64,000 nt of DNA from Klebsiella ornithinolytica NBRC 105727 = ATCC 31898. GTDB lineage: Bacteria; Pseudomonadota; Gammaproteobacteria; Enterobacterales; Enterobacteriaceae. A program made the position numbers and the translations under genes. Shown piece by piece: positions 35,741 to 44,035 of the stretch. The stretch lies in contig NZ_BCYR01000010.1 of assembly GCF_001598295.1 (NCBI RefSeq), positions 62,001 to 126,000 of the forward strand, read 5' to 3'. Each line of letters opens with the position of its first letter. Position 1 is the stretch's first letter. Below the pieces are notes generated by a model. That model was given only the letters and a program-made list of their open reading frames with translations. It was not told the origin of the DNA and did not search any database.

Positions 35741-35881
35741 ATGGAAATTGATCTCGACAATCTGGTCTTCAGCGGTCTGGAAGAAGCGCAAGAGCGCAAT
35801 GCCGAACGCCTTGAAGACGCTGACAAAAAAGCCGAAGCGATCGTTGCCGATGATGATTGTGGCGACGCCTGCAAAATCTGA
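35741..35881 (+). CDS. Small acidic hypothetical protein (46 aa)
   Basis: ATG at 35741 to TGA at 35881 gives a 46-residue, strongly acidic protein rich in Glu, Asp and Ala, mostly helical by appearance, ending with two cysteines (CGDACKI). It has its own sigma-70-like promoter and an excellent terminator (35888-35914), making a complete monocistronic unit. I do not recognise the family. The paired cysteines and acidic helix could suggest metal binding or protein interaction, which is only a guess. Confidence 0.72.
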   Translation: MEIDLDNLVFSGLEEAQERNAERLEDADKKAEAIVADDDCGDACKI

Positions 35882-35887
35882 TTCCTG

Positions 35888-35914
35888 AACCGGCTAACCA
35901 CGCCGGTTTTTTTT
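35888..35914 (+). terminator. Intrinsic terminator
   Basis: aaccggc/gccggtt with a 7-base loop is followed by eight T. It ends the small acidic protein transcript, and the opposing LysR gene stops just beyond. Confidence 0.88.
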
Positions 35915-35929
35915 ATCCTCGCCCGTCAG

Positions 35930-36820
35930 TCAAGCCGTAAATGCCCCCTTCAGCGTGCCCAGCAACGCCTGCGCCGCCTTCGACAGCTGCAGATGACCGG
36001 CATGGATCACCCCGACACACTTCTCAATCGGCGGGTTATCCAGCGGCAGACATACGGCGCCCAGCGCCTGCATCTGCGACTGGCAGAGCGCCGGGACGGC
36101 GCTGCCGCCGAGGCCGCTGGCCACCATTCTGCCGACCGTCACCAGCTGGTGACTCTCCAGCGCAACATCCAGTTGACGACCGCTGCGCGCCAGCTCCTCT
36201 TCAAGCATCAGGCGGACCGCCGAAGGCCGCTGCAGCGTAATAAAATCCAGCGTCAACAGCTCGCGCCAGGAGAGACGATGTTTACCGGCCAGGGGCGATG
36301 ATTTCGGCACAATCGCGATAAAACGGTCAACGCCCAGCGGCGTAAACAGCAGATTATTGGTTGGCGCCGGCTCAAAGGCGATCCCCATCTCCACCCGCCC
36401 TTCACGAACCATTTCTATCACCTGCTCGTTAATCACATCGTGAACGGTCACGTTAATTCCGGCATAGCGATCGCGAAAGGCTTTCAACACCTCGGGCAGG
36501 ACGTTTGCCGCAAACGAGGGCATGGCCGCGATCGAGATTTTGCCACGCTGCAGGGTAAAGCTCTGGCGCATCGCCTCTTCGGCGTTATCCCAGTCGGCCA
36601 GCAGCTGACGAGCCATCGGTAAAAAGATCTCCCCCTCCTGAGTCAGCGTCACCCGGCGGGTGCTGCGTTGCAGCAATGCGCCGCCGAGCCCCTCCTCCAG
36701 TCCTTTGATGGTCAGACTGAGGGCCGGCTGCGAAATATTCAGCCGTTCGCTGGCGTGGGCAAAATTCAGAGTGTGAGCTACCGCTAAAAACGCGCGTAAC
36801 TGTTTGACACTCATTCTCAT
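35930..36820 (-). CDS. LysR-family regulator of the ketone-body operon
   Basis: Predicted 296-residue LysR regulator. The N-terminal winged helix (about 1-62) contains HASERLNISQPALSLTIKGLEE, and the rest is the periplasmic-binding-like effector domain. It is divergent from the CoA-transferase operon with 142 bases between them, the classical LysR layout, and a perfect inverted repeat sits just upstream of its start. It likely activates the operon in response to acetoacetate, 3-hydroxybutyrate or a CoA ester (inference). An ATG two codons downstream is an equally possible start. Confidence 0.88.
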   Translation of the reverse strand: MRMSVKQLRAFLAVAHTLNFAHASERLNISQPALSLTIKGLEEGLGGALLQRSTRRVTLTQEGEIFLPMARQLLADWDNAEEAMRQSFTLQRGKISIAAMPSFAANVLPEVLKAFRDRYAGINVTVHDVINEQVIEMVREGRVEMGIAFEPAPTNNLLFTPLGVDRFIAIVPKSSPLAGKHRLSWRELLTLDFITLQRPSAVRLMLEEELARSGRQLDVALESHQLVTVGRMVASGLGGSAVPALCQSQMQALGAVCLPLDNPPIEKCVGVIHAGHLQLSKAAQALLGTLKGAFTA

Positions 36821-36830
36821 TTTTCATCCC

Positions 36831-36858
36831 GTTAACTAATTGAAAAAATTTAGTTAAC
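36831..36858. promoter_or_regulatory. Predicted LysR operator
   Basis: gttaactaa (36831-36839) and ttagttaac (36850-36858) form a perfect 9-bp inverted repeat with a 10-base spacer. It lies in the divergent gap 11 bases upstream of the LysR start codon. A further aattaac half-site occurs near 36902. Confidence 0.65.
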
Positions 36859-36962
36859 AACAAATTAATAAGAAAACCCAATGAGTAGGTCACAAATTCA
36901 AAATTAACAAATCAGTCTGCGCCGCCAATGATAGCCCCATCGCAAGCCAGCAGAGGTGAAAC

Positions 36963-37670
36963 ATGGCAGGACTGGATAAGCGCGTCGCCAGCTACGAAGC
37001 GGCGCTGGAAGGGTTAACGGATGGTATGACCGTGCTGGCCGGCGGTTTTGGCCTGTGCGGCATTCCCGAAAATTTGATTGCCGAAGTCAAACGCCGGAAC
37101 GTACAGGGGCTGACGGTGGTATCAAATAACTGCGGCGTCGACGGTTTCGGTCTTGGCATCCTGCTGGAGACGCGCCAGGTACGCAAAGTGGTGGCCTCAT
37201 ATGTCGGCGAAAACGCCCTCTTTGCGCAGCAGGCGCTCAGCGGCGAACTGCAGGTGGAGCTGACCCCACAAGGCACGCTGGCGGAAAAAGTTCGCGCCGG
37301 CGGCGCAGGCATCCCCGGTTTTTACACCGCCACCGGCTACGGTACGCCGGTGGCGGAAGGAAAAGAGGTGCGCCAGTTTGCCGGTAAGCACTACATCCTC
37401 GAAGAGGCCATCACCGGCGACTTCGCTCTCATCAAAGGCTGGAAGGCGGACTGGTACGGCAACGTGATCTATCGCCATACGGCGCAAAACTTTAATCCGC
37501 TGATGGCCGCCGCCGGGCGCATTACGGTGGTCGAGGTTGAAGAGATCGTCCCGCCGGGGGAACTTCCGCCCTCTTCAATCCACACCCCCGGCATCTACGT
37601 CGACCGGCTGATCGTCGGCCAGTTCGAGAAACGCATTGAACAGCGCACGCTGCGCGCAGGGAGCCTCTGA
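36963..37670 (+). CDS. 3-oxoacid CoA-transferase subunit A
   Basis: Predicted 235-residue alpha subunit of succinyl-CoA:3-oxoacid (or acetoacetate) CoA-transferase. The N-terminal [11 protein letters not shown] loop and [13 protein letters not shown] are hallmarks of ScoA/AtoD-type proteins, and the length is usual. It activates acetoacetate by moving CoA from succinyl-CoA or acetyl-CoA. It is the first gene of a six-gene operon controlled by the divergent LysR gene. The B subunit starts two bases after its stop. Confidence 0.92.
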   Translation: MAGLDKRVASYEAALEGLTDGMTVLAGGFGLCGIPENLIAEVKRRNVQGLTVVSNNCGVDGFGLGILLETRQVRKVVASYVGENALFAQQALSGELQVELTPQGTLAEKVRAGGAGIPGFYTATGYGTPVAEGKEVRQFAGKHYILEEAITGDFALIKGWKADWYGNVIYRHTAQNFNPLMAAAGRITVVEVEEIVPPGELPPSSIHTPGIYVDRLIVGQFEKRIEQRTLRAGSL

Positions 37671-37672
37671 TT

Positions 37673-38329
37673 ATGCTGACTCGCGAACAAATGGCTGCCC
37701 GCGTCGCCCGGGAGCTGCGCGATGGCGACTACGTCAATCTCGGGATCGGCATCCCGACGCTGGTGGCCAACTACATCCCGGCAGGCGTTGACGTCATGCT
37801 GCAATCCGAAAACGGCCTGCTCGGTATGGGCGGTTTTCCGCACGAGGCGGAGCTCGACGCCGACATGATCAACGCCGGGAAACAGACGGTCACCGCCCGG
37901 ACCGGCGCGGCGATCTTCGACTCCGCGCAGTCCTTCGCCATGATCCGCGGCGGTCATGTCGATCTGACCGTTCTCGGCGCCTTTGAAGTTGACGTTGAGG
38001 GCAATATCGCCTCGTGGATGATCCCGGGAAAAATGGTGAAAGGCATGGGCGGCGCAATGGATCTGGTGGCCGGGGCACAAAACATCATCGTGGTGATGAC
38101 CCACGCCTCGAAAAGCGGCGAATCCAAACTCCTGCCGCGCTGTACCTTGCCGCTGACCGGCGTCGGCTGTATTCGGCGGGTACTGACCGACCTCGCCCTG
38201 CTGGAGATACGCGACGGGGCCTTCGTCCTGCGCGAACACGCGCCGGGCGTCACCCTCGACGACATCAGGCGCAAAACCGCCGGACGCCTGATTGTCCCGG
38301 ACGACGTCTGTGAAATGCGTTTCAACTGA
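37673..38329 (+). CDS. 3-oxoacid CoA-transferase subunit B
   Basis: Predicted 218-residue beta subunit. The catalytic glutamate is E46 in the conserved SENGLLGMG motif, which forms the glutamyl-CoA intermediate. The GGHVDLTVLGAFEVD block is also typical. It pairs with the A subunit directly upstream. Nine bases separate its stop from the thiolase ATG. Confidence 0.93.
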   Translation: MLTREQMAARVARELRDGDYVNLGIGIPTLVANYIPAGVDVMLQSENGLLGMGGFPHEAELDADMINAGKQTVTARTGAAIFDSAQSFAMIRGGHVDLTVLGAFEVDVEGNIASWMIPGKMVKGMGGAMDLVAGAQNIIVVMTHASKSGESKLLPRCTLPLTGVGCIRRVLTDLALLEIRDGAFVLREHAPGVTLDDIRRKTAGRLIVPDDVCEMRFN

Positions 38330-38338
38330 GGAGGCAAC

Positions 38339-39520
38339 ATGAAAGAAGTGGTGATTGTCAGTGCGGTCAGAACGCCCATCGGCAGCTTTCGCGGCGTATT
38401 CTCAGCGCTTTCCGCCGTTGACCTCGGCGCCGAAGTCGTGCGCAGCCTGCTGGCCCGCTGCTCGCTGTCGGTAACGGAAGTCGACGAGCTTATTTTCGGC
38501 CAGGTTTTAACCGCCGGCTGCGGGCAGAATCCGGCGCGCCAGACGGCCTTACGCGCCGGTCTGCCGATCGACTGTCCGGCAGTGACGGTGAATCTGGTTT
38601 GCGGTTCCGGGCTGAAAGCCGTGCAGCAAGCGGTGCAGGCGATCCGCAGCGACGACGCCCAGGTGGTCATCGCCGGGGGGCAGGAGAGCATGAGCAATGC
38701 CCCCTATCTGATTGACGGCGCCCGTGCCGGGCTACGCATCGGCCATAGCAGCATGCGGGACAGCATGATTCAGGACGGCCTGTGGGATGCTTTCAACGAC
38801 TATCACATGGGCGTAACGGCAGAAAATCTCGCCGACCGCTATGCCATCGATCGCCAACAGCAGGACGCCTTTGCCGCCGGTTCACAGCAGAAAGCGGCGG
38901 CGGCGATCGACGCGGGCCGCTTTGAACAAGAGATCGTGCCGGTCGTCGTCAGACAGGGGAAGCAACCGCCGCAGACCATTACCCGCGACGAGCAGCCCCG
39001 CCCGGCCACCACTCCAGAGCAGCTGGCGCAGCTGCGCCCTGCGTTCCGCGTGGAAAACGGCACCGTCACCGCCGGGAACGCCTCTTCGCTTAACGACGGC
39101 GCGGCGGCGGTACTCCTGATGAGCGCTGACAAAGCCCGGGAGCGGGGACTGCCGGTACTGGGACGCATTGTCAGCAGCGCCGTGGCAGGCGTCGATCCGG
39201 CGATCATGGGCATTGGTCCCGTCAGCGCCTGCGAGATGGCGCTGGCCCGGGCCGGATGGCAGCTGGATGAGGTGGATTTAATTGAGGCTAACGAGGCGTT
39301 TGCCGTTCAGGCGCTGGCGGTTGGCCAGTCCCTGGGCTGGGAGAGCAGCAAGGTCAACGTCAACGGCGGCGCCATTGCCCTCGGCCACCCTATCGGCGCC
39401 TCCGGCTGCCGGATCCTCGTCACCCTGCTGCATGAAATGCAGCGCCGGAGCGTCAGTAAAGGGCTTGCCACCCTCTGCGTGGGCGGCGGACAGGGTATCG
39501 CCATGACGATCGCACGTTAA
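38339..39520 (+). CDS. Acetyl-CoA C-acetyltransferase (thiolase)
   Basis: Predicted 393-residue thiolase. The acyl-accepting cysteine is C88 in NLVCGSGLKAV, the histidine is in GHPIGASG, and the C-terminal cysteine is in LCVGGGQG. A strong gaggagg site precedes the ATG. In this operon it splits acetoacetyl-CoA into two acetyl-CoA, the last step of ketone-body breakdown. It is AtoB-like in length and motifs. Confidence 0.94.
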   Translation: MKEVVIVSAVRTPIGSFRGVFSALSAVDLGAEVVRSLLARCSLSVTEVDELIFGQVLTAGCGQNPARQTALRAGLPIDCPAVTVNLVCGSGLKAVQQAVQAIRSDDAQVVIAGGQESMSNAPYLIDGARAGLRIGHSSMRDSMIQDGLWDAFNDYHMGVTAENLADRYAIDRQQQDAFAAGSQQKAAAAIDAGRFEQEIVPVVVRQGKQPPQTITRDEQPRPATTPEQLAQLRPAFRVENGTVTAGNASSLNDGAAAVLLMSADKARERGLPVLGRIVSSAVAGVDPAIMGIGPVSACEMALARAGWQLDEVDLIEANEAFAVQALAVGQSLGWESSKVNVNGGAIALGHPIGASGCRILVTLLHEMQRRSVSKGLATLCVGGGQGIAMTIAR

Positions 39521-39531
39521 CAGGAGTCACT

Positions 39532-40455
39532 ATGTATAAACCAACGCTGGCGGTGCTCGGCGCCGGACTGATGGGTATCGGTATCGCCTGCCACTTTGCT
39601 CGCCACGGCCACCGGGTACGGCTTTACGACACCGACCCGACGCGTCTGGCGGAAGTCCCTGCCGTTGCCGCCGCTATTTTGCATGAACTGCAGGAGAGCG
39701 GACAATTTGACGCCGCCCACCAGCAGGCGGTTCTGGCGCGCTTAACCGGGACCACCAGCCTCAGCGATCTGGCGGAATCGACGCTGCTGATTGAGGCGAT
39801 TCCCGAACGTTTGCCGCTCAAACATGCGCTGTACGCTCAGCTGGAAACGCTGATTGCCGACGATGCGATCATTGCCAGCAACACCAGCGGCCTGCCGCCG
39901 GATAGCCTCGCGGCGGGTATGCTCCACCCGCAGCGGCTGTTAATCGCCCACTTCTGGCACCCGCCGCACTTTATTCCGCTTGTGGAAGTGGTGCCCGGCA
40001 GCGCCACGCGCCCGGACCTCCCCGCGCTGGTGAGCGACTTTTTCGCCACCGCGGCGCTGGAAGCGGTGGTGCTTCAGCGTGCGGCGCCGGGGTTCGTCGG
40101 CAATCGCCTGCAGTTCGCTTTGCTGCGCGAGGCGCTGCATATCGTCCACAGCGGTATCGCCTCACCGGAAGTGGTAGATCGGGTCATGCGCGCCTCCCTC
40201 GGCCGCCGCTACGCGATGGTCGGTCCGCTGGAGGCGGCCGATATGACCGGGCTGGCGACGGTGCAGGATATTTGTCAGCACCTGCTGCCGGAGCTGGCCG
40301 GCGGCGCACAAATGATGGAACTGGTGGCGGAAAAGGTCGCCAGGGGCGAGACCGGTGCGCGCAGCGGGCAAGGATTTTATCGCTGGGATAATGCCCGAAT
40401 GGCGCGTATCCAGTCGCGTCGGGAGCACCTCCTGCGCTATGCCCTGAAACCGTAG
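39532..40455 (+). CDS. 3-hydroxyacyl-CoA dehydrogenase
   Basis: Predicted 307-residue NAD-dependent enzyme. The Rossmann motif GAGLMG is at residues 9-14, and the catalytic-region histidine lies in IAHFWHPPHFIPLVEVV. A C-terminal helical domain contains GPLEAADMTGL. It converts 3-hydroxybutyryl-CoA to acetoacetyl-CoA. Together with the 3-hydroxybutyrate dehydrogenase downstream it gives the operon two entry points, one for the free acid and one for the CoA ester. Confidence 0.9.
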   Translation: MYKPTLAVLGAGLMGIGIACHFARHGHRVRLYDTDPTRLAEVPAVAAAILHELQESGQFDAAHQQAVLARLTGTTSLSDLAESTLLIEAIPERLPLKHALYAQLETLIADDAIIASNTSGLPPDSLAAGMLHPQRLLIAHFWHPPHFIPLVEVVPGSATRPDLPALVSDFFATAALEAVVLQRAAPGFVGNRLQFALLREALHIVHSGIASPEVVDRVMRASLGRRYAMVGPLEAADMTGLATVQDICQHLLPELAGGAQMMELVAEKVARGETGARSGQGFYRWDNARMARIQSRREHLLRYALKP

Positions 40456-40501
40456 CGTCTCGAACTGTAGCCCACAATAACAATGAGAGTGAGGTGTCGT
40501 G

Positions 40502-41893
40502 ATGAGTGTTTTGATTGCCCTGGCCGCGCTGGCATTACTGATGCTGGCGGCCTATCGAGGATATAGCGTTATCCTCTTTGCCCCTATCGCCGCCCTCGGC
40601 GCAGTACTGCTCACCGACCCTGGCGCAGTAGGACCGACCTTTACCGGTCTGTTTATGGAAAAAATGGTCGGGTTTGTAAAACTCTACTTCCCGGTGTTTC
40701 TGCTGGGCGCGGTGTTCGGCAAGCTTATTGAGCTGTCGGGCTTCTCGCGCGCCATCGTCGCCGCCGCCATTCAGATCCTCGGCCGACGTCACGCCATCCC
40801 GGTCATCGTCCTGGTTTGCGCCCTGCTAACCTATGGCGGCGTCTCGCTGTTTGTGGTGGCCTTCGCGGTCTACCCGTTTGCCGCCGAGCTGTTCCACCAG
40901 AGCGCTATCCCCAAACGGCTGATTCCGGCCACCGTTGCGCTGGGGGCGTTTTCATTCACCATGGATGCCCTGCCCGGGACGCCGCAGATCCAGAACATTA
41001 TTCCCACCAGTTTCTTTGGCACCAACGCCTGGGCAGCCCCCTGGCTTGGAACGATAGGATCGCTGTTTATCATCACCTTCGGTCTGCTCTGGCTGGAACG
41101 TCAACGCCGTAAAGCCCAGCACGCGGGAGAAGGTTACGGCACGGATTTACAAAACGAGCCGGACACGCCGGACAACATCAACCTTCCCCATCCGCTGATA
41201 GCCATTGCCCCGCTGCTGCTGGTTGGGATCCTGAACCTGCTGTTTACCCGCTGGATCCCGCGGTGGTACGGTACCACTCACGAGCTGGTTTTACCGGGAC
41301 TGGCGAAGCCGATCGTCACCGAAGTGGGCAAAATCACCGCGATCTGGGCCGTTGAAGCAGCGCTGCTGGCTGGCATTGTCGTGGTGCTGGTGTTCGGCTT
41401 TCGCAATATCCGCGGGCGTCTGGCGGAAGGCAGCCGCACCGCCGTTAGCGGCGCTATTCTCGCGGCGATGAATACGGCTTCGGAATATGGCTTTGGCGCC
41501 GTCATTGCCGCGCTGCCCGGTTTCCTGGTTTTGTCAAAAGCGCTGACGGCCATTCCCAACCCGCTGCTGAATGAAGCCATCAGCGTGACGGTGCTGGCGG
41601 GGATTACCGGTTCCGCATCGGGCGGGATGAGTATCGCCCTCGCGGCGATGTCGGAGACCTTTATCGCTGCCGCCCACGCCGCCGATATTCCGCTGGAGGT
41701 GCTGCATCGCGTGGCCTCGATGGCCAGCGGCGGTATGGATACGCTGCCGCATAATGGCGCGGTAATCACCCTGCTGGCGATTACCGGCCTCAGCCATCGT
41801 CAGGCCTACGGCGGCATTTTTGCCATTACCCTGATTAAAAGTCTGGCGGTTCTGTTTGTCATTGCCGTCTTCTATTTAACCGGCATTGTCTGA
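40502..41893 (+). CDS. GntP-family permease, probable 3-hydroxybutyrate or acetoacetate importer
   Basis: Predicted 463-residue inner-membrane transporter with about 12 hydrophobic segments. GntP/short-chain-acid permease landmarks include YGGVSLFVVAFAVYPFA, TMDALPGTPQIQN and GITGSASGGMSIALAAM. I used the ATG at 40502, although a GTG is directly before it. GntP relatives carry gluconate, and members in hydroxybutyrate operons are thought to carry the ketone-body acid. The substrate here is inferred from the operon. Confidence 0.88.
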   Translation: MSVLIALAALALLMLAAYRGYSVILFAPIAALGAVLLTDPGAVGPTFTGLFMEKMVGFVKLYFPVFLLGAVFGKLIELSGFSRAIVAAAIQILGRRHAIPVIVLVCALLTYGGVSLFVVAFAVYPFAAELFHQSAIPKRLIPATVALGAFSFTMDALPGTPQIQNIIPTSFFGTNAWAAPWLGTIGSLFIITFGLLWLERQRRKAQHAGEGYGTDLQNEPDTPDNINLPHPLIAIAPLLLVGILNLLFTRWIPRWYGTTHELVLPGLAKPIVTEVGKITAIWAVEAALLAGIVVVLVFGFRNIRGRLAEGSRTAVSGAILAAMNTASEYGFGAVIAALPGFLVLSKALTAIPNPLLNEAISVTVLAGITGSASGGMSIALAAMSETFIAAAHAADIPLEVLHRVASMASGGMDTLPHNGAVITLLAITGLSHRQAYGGIFAITLIKSLAVLFVIAVFYLTGIV

Positions 41894-41931
41894 TGCGACA
41901 ATATTTCACCGGCATCATGAAGGAAAATAGC

Positions 41932-42702
41932 ATGAATCTGAACGGAAAGGTGGCGCTGGTCACCGGCTCAACAAGCGGTATCGGTTTAGGGATCGCGAAG
42001 GTACTGGCAAAATCCGGCGCGCAGCTGATCCTCAACGGCTTTGGCGATAGCGCATCCGCGCGCGCGGAAGTGGCGCAAATCGGCAAAACCCCGGGCTATC
42101 ACGATGCCGACCTGCGCGATGTGCAGCAAATTGAGGCGATGATGGCCTACGCCGAGGCACAATTTGGCGGCGTGGATATTGTGATTAATAACGCCGGGAT
42201 CCAGCACGTGGCGCCGGTGGAGCATTTTGCCGTAGAGAAGTGGAACGATATTATAGCTATCAACCTCTCCAGCGTTTTTCACACCAGTCGTCTGGCGCTC
42301 CCCGGGATGCGGGCGCGTAACTGGGGGCGCATTATCAATATTGCCTCGGTTCACGGCCTGGTGGCCTCGAAGGATAAGTCGGCCTACGTCGCGGCCAAAC
42401 ACGGCGTGATCGGCCTGAGCAAAACGCTGGCGCTGGAGACAGCCAGAACCGGCGTGACCTGCAATGCGATTTGTCCCGGCTGGGTGCTAACCCCGCTGGT
42501 ACAGCAGCAGATCGATAAACGCATCGCTGAAGGTAGCGACCCTGAGCAGGCCCGCGAACAGCTGCTGGCGGAAAAGCAGCCCTCCGGCGAGTTTGTCACC
42601 CCGGAACAGCTGGGTGAACTGGCGCTGTTTCTCTGTAGCGAAGGCGCCGCCCAGGTGCGTGGCGCGGCATGGAACATGGACGGCGGCTGGGTCGCGCAAT
42701 AA
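41932..42702 (+). CDS. 3-hydroxybutyrate dehydrogenase (SDR family)
   Basis: Predicted 256-residue NAD-dependent short-chain dehydrogenase. The cofactor motif is TGSTSGIGLG and the catalytic residues are S139, Y152 and K156. NNAGIQHVAPVEHF and the C-terminal QQQIDKRI-EGSD-QA-LL-EKQPS stretch are typical of BdhA. It oxidises D-3-hydroxybutyrate to acetoacetate, feeding the CoA-transferase encoded upstream. I chose the ATG at 41932 with aaggaa before it. It is the last gene of the operon and a strong terminator follows. Confidence 0.92.
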   Translation: MNLNGKVALVTGSTSGIGLGIAKVLAKSGAQLILNGFGDSASARAEVAQIGKTPGYHDADLRDVQQIEAMMAYAEAQFGGVDIVINNAGIQHVAPVEHFAVEKWNDIIAINLSSVFHTSRLALPGMRARNWGRIINIASVHGLVASKDKSAYVAAKHGVIGLSKTLALETARTGVTCNAICPGWVLTPLVQQQIDKRIAEGSDPEQAREQLLAEKQPSGEFVTPEQLGELALFLCSEGAAQVRGAAWNMDGGWVAQ

Positions 42703-42718
42703 CCGACAACCTGCTCAG

Positions 42719-42755
42719 GAGGCGCCCGTTCCTGCTGAGCAGGCGCCTCATTTTT
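42719..42755 (+). terminator. Terminator of the ketone-body operon
   Basis: gaggcgcc (42719-42726) pairs with ggcgcctc (42742-42749) and is followed, after one A, by five T. Confidence 0.8.
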
Positions 42756-42868
42756 CCGGCGGGATATTTTCCTGCCGTCGGTTTATTTTCGGCAAAAGAC
42801 AATGAGTTCGGGCTATTTATTTAATAATGATGTATGGTTTCAGGCCATTAAATCAGGAAGGAAATCAT

Positions 42869-43039
42869 ATGTCAGATCGAAAAGATGCCAAAAGCCGCCG
42901 TAATTATCTTGTAAAATGCACCTGCCCTAATTGCTCCCAGGATTCAGAACACAGCTTCAGCCGAGTACAAAAAGGCGCCCAGCTCATTTGCCCTTACTGC
43001 CACAAACTCTTCCAGACAACAGCAAAAAATGCTGCTTAA
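42869..43039 (+). CDS. ynfU: YnfU-like zinc ribbon protein
   Basis: Predicted 56-residue protein matching E. coli YnfU in length and in most residues that I recall. Two CxxC pairs (CPNC and CPYC, with an extra Cys before the first) form a zinc ribbon. The N-terminus is basic. The ATG at 42869 follows a strong aaggaa site. Upstream in-frame ATGs lie in non-conserved sequence. The function is unknown. Its closeness to cold-shock genes suggests expression at low temperature. Confidence 0.82.
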   Translation: MSDRKDAKSRRNYLVKCTCPNCSQDSEHSFSRVQKGAQLICPYCHKLFQTTAKNAA

Positions 43040-43146
43040 TCTCTAGATGCCAGACGCTGATTGTTCCACGAAATCCAACACTGATTAGATTATTCTTATC
43101 ACCTTGAATGAATGGCACAATCGGTTGTTATTTTTTTGGCAAATAG

Positions 43147-43170
43147 AAAACCCGCACTCTGGCGGGTTTT
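43147..43170. terminator. Bidirectional terminator between ynfU and csp genes
   Basis: aaaacccgc (43147-43155) and gcgggtttt (43162-43170) form a stem with A and T tracts at its base, able to end transcription from either side. Confidence 0.8.
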
Positions 43171-43262
43171 AAATAAATCTATTCTGTCTGTTCCACGGGT
43201 AAATCTGTCTACTCAGGCTGCTGCCGTCTTCGTTATCGCAGACCCGCCCATGTTCAGCATAC

Positions 43263-43478
43263 TTAGCCTACGATGGAAACGTTTGTCGCCGCCGGGCCTT
43301 TCGCGCCGCTGCCGACCACAAACTCAACCTTCTGCCCTTCAAACAGGGTGCGGAAGTCTTCGCTTTGAATCGCAGAAAAGTGGACGAAGATGTCCTTGCT
43401 GCCGTCGGCCGGCGTAATGAAGCCGAAGCCTTTATCTGCGTTAAACCATTTGACTAAACCAGTCATTTTATTCGACAT
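43263..43478 (-). CDS. CspA-family cold-shock protein (CspB-like)
   Basis: Predicted 71-residue nucleic-acid-binding OB-fold protein. RNP1 (KGFGFI) and RNP2 (DIFVHFSAI) motifs are intact. It opens [20 protein letters not shown] and contains [11 protein letters not shown], closest to E. coli CspB/CspI. It would act as an RNA chaperone. A long leader with a conserved csp segment lies upstream, so strong cold-inducible, post-transcriptional control is expected. Confidence 0.93.
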   Translation of the reverse strand: MSNKMTGLVKWFNADKGFGFITPADGSKDIFVHFSAIQSEDFRTLFEGQKVEFVVGSGAKGPAATNVSIVG

Positions 43479-43640
43479 TCGATATTCCTTTTTATGAGCC
43501 CTTAATCGGCAAACTGGTTTGCGCTACAGAATCAACTTAACACTTAATGGAGGGACTCAAGGAAGGAGGTATCAGCGATAACGCCTGGAAATGAGGACTG
43601 CTTTAGTGAACTGCTTTCTGTCTTACAAACCGACCTGGCT
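43479..43640 (-). promoter_or_regulatory. cspA-type 5' leader (RNA thermosensor)
   Basis: Read on the minus strand, the leader contains gttatcgctgatacc (plus-strand 43568-43582). This differs by one base from the gttatcgttgatacc segment of the E. coli cspA leader as I recall it. A purine-rich aaaagga site lies just before the ATG. The approximate length of 160 matches csp leaders that refold in the cold to expose the ribosome site. The exact 5' end is not determined. Confidence 0.6.
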
Positions 43641-43777
43641 ATTAAGGCACAGGGTATATTTATTAGCAAGATTTATTTTAGCCATCCGGAAGCCTGCTCC
43701 GGTAAAAAATTAAATCGATAGCTTTATTGTTCGATTAATGTATAGTTCGCCGGTACTTATTTTTACAAGGATTTTAT

Positions 43778-43990
43778 TTGTTCCAAAAAATGACAGGCAT
43801 TGTCAAAGCGTTTGATAATAAAACCGGCAAAGGCCTTATAATTCCCTCCGATGGTCGTAAAGACGTTCAGGTCCATATTTCTGCATTATCCCCTGGTGAA
43901 TCAGAAACCATAATTCCAGGTATTCGCGTTGAATTTCGCCGGGTCAACGGCCTGCGCGGTCCGACGGCGGCTAACGTCTACCTCTCATAG
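43778..43990 (+). CDS. CspH/CspF-like cold-shock-like protein
   Basis: Predicted 70-residue cold-shock-domain protein. It contains [30 protein letters not shown] and the C-terminal [13 protein letters not shown] shared with E. coli CspH and CspF. As in that subgroup the aromatic RNP1 residues are reduced, so RNA binding may be altered. The start is a TTG at 43778, seven bases after aagga. The only nearby ATG (43790) would remove conserved residues. It is divergent from the CspB-like gene with 299 bases between them. Confidence 0.85.
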   Translation: MFQKMTGIVKAFDNKTGKGLIIPSDGRKDVQVHISALSPGESETIIPGIRVEFRRVNGLRGPTAANVYLS

Positions 43991-44035
43991 CCACAACCCG
44001 ACCGCTGATACGGCTCCGATAGCCCACCGGAGCGG

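Noticed and set aside
43112-43417. 101-codon plus-strand frame
   Set aside because: It runs through a terminator hairpin and antisense to the CspB-like gene.
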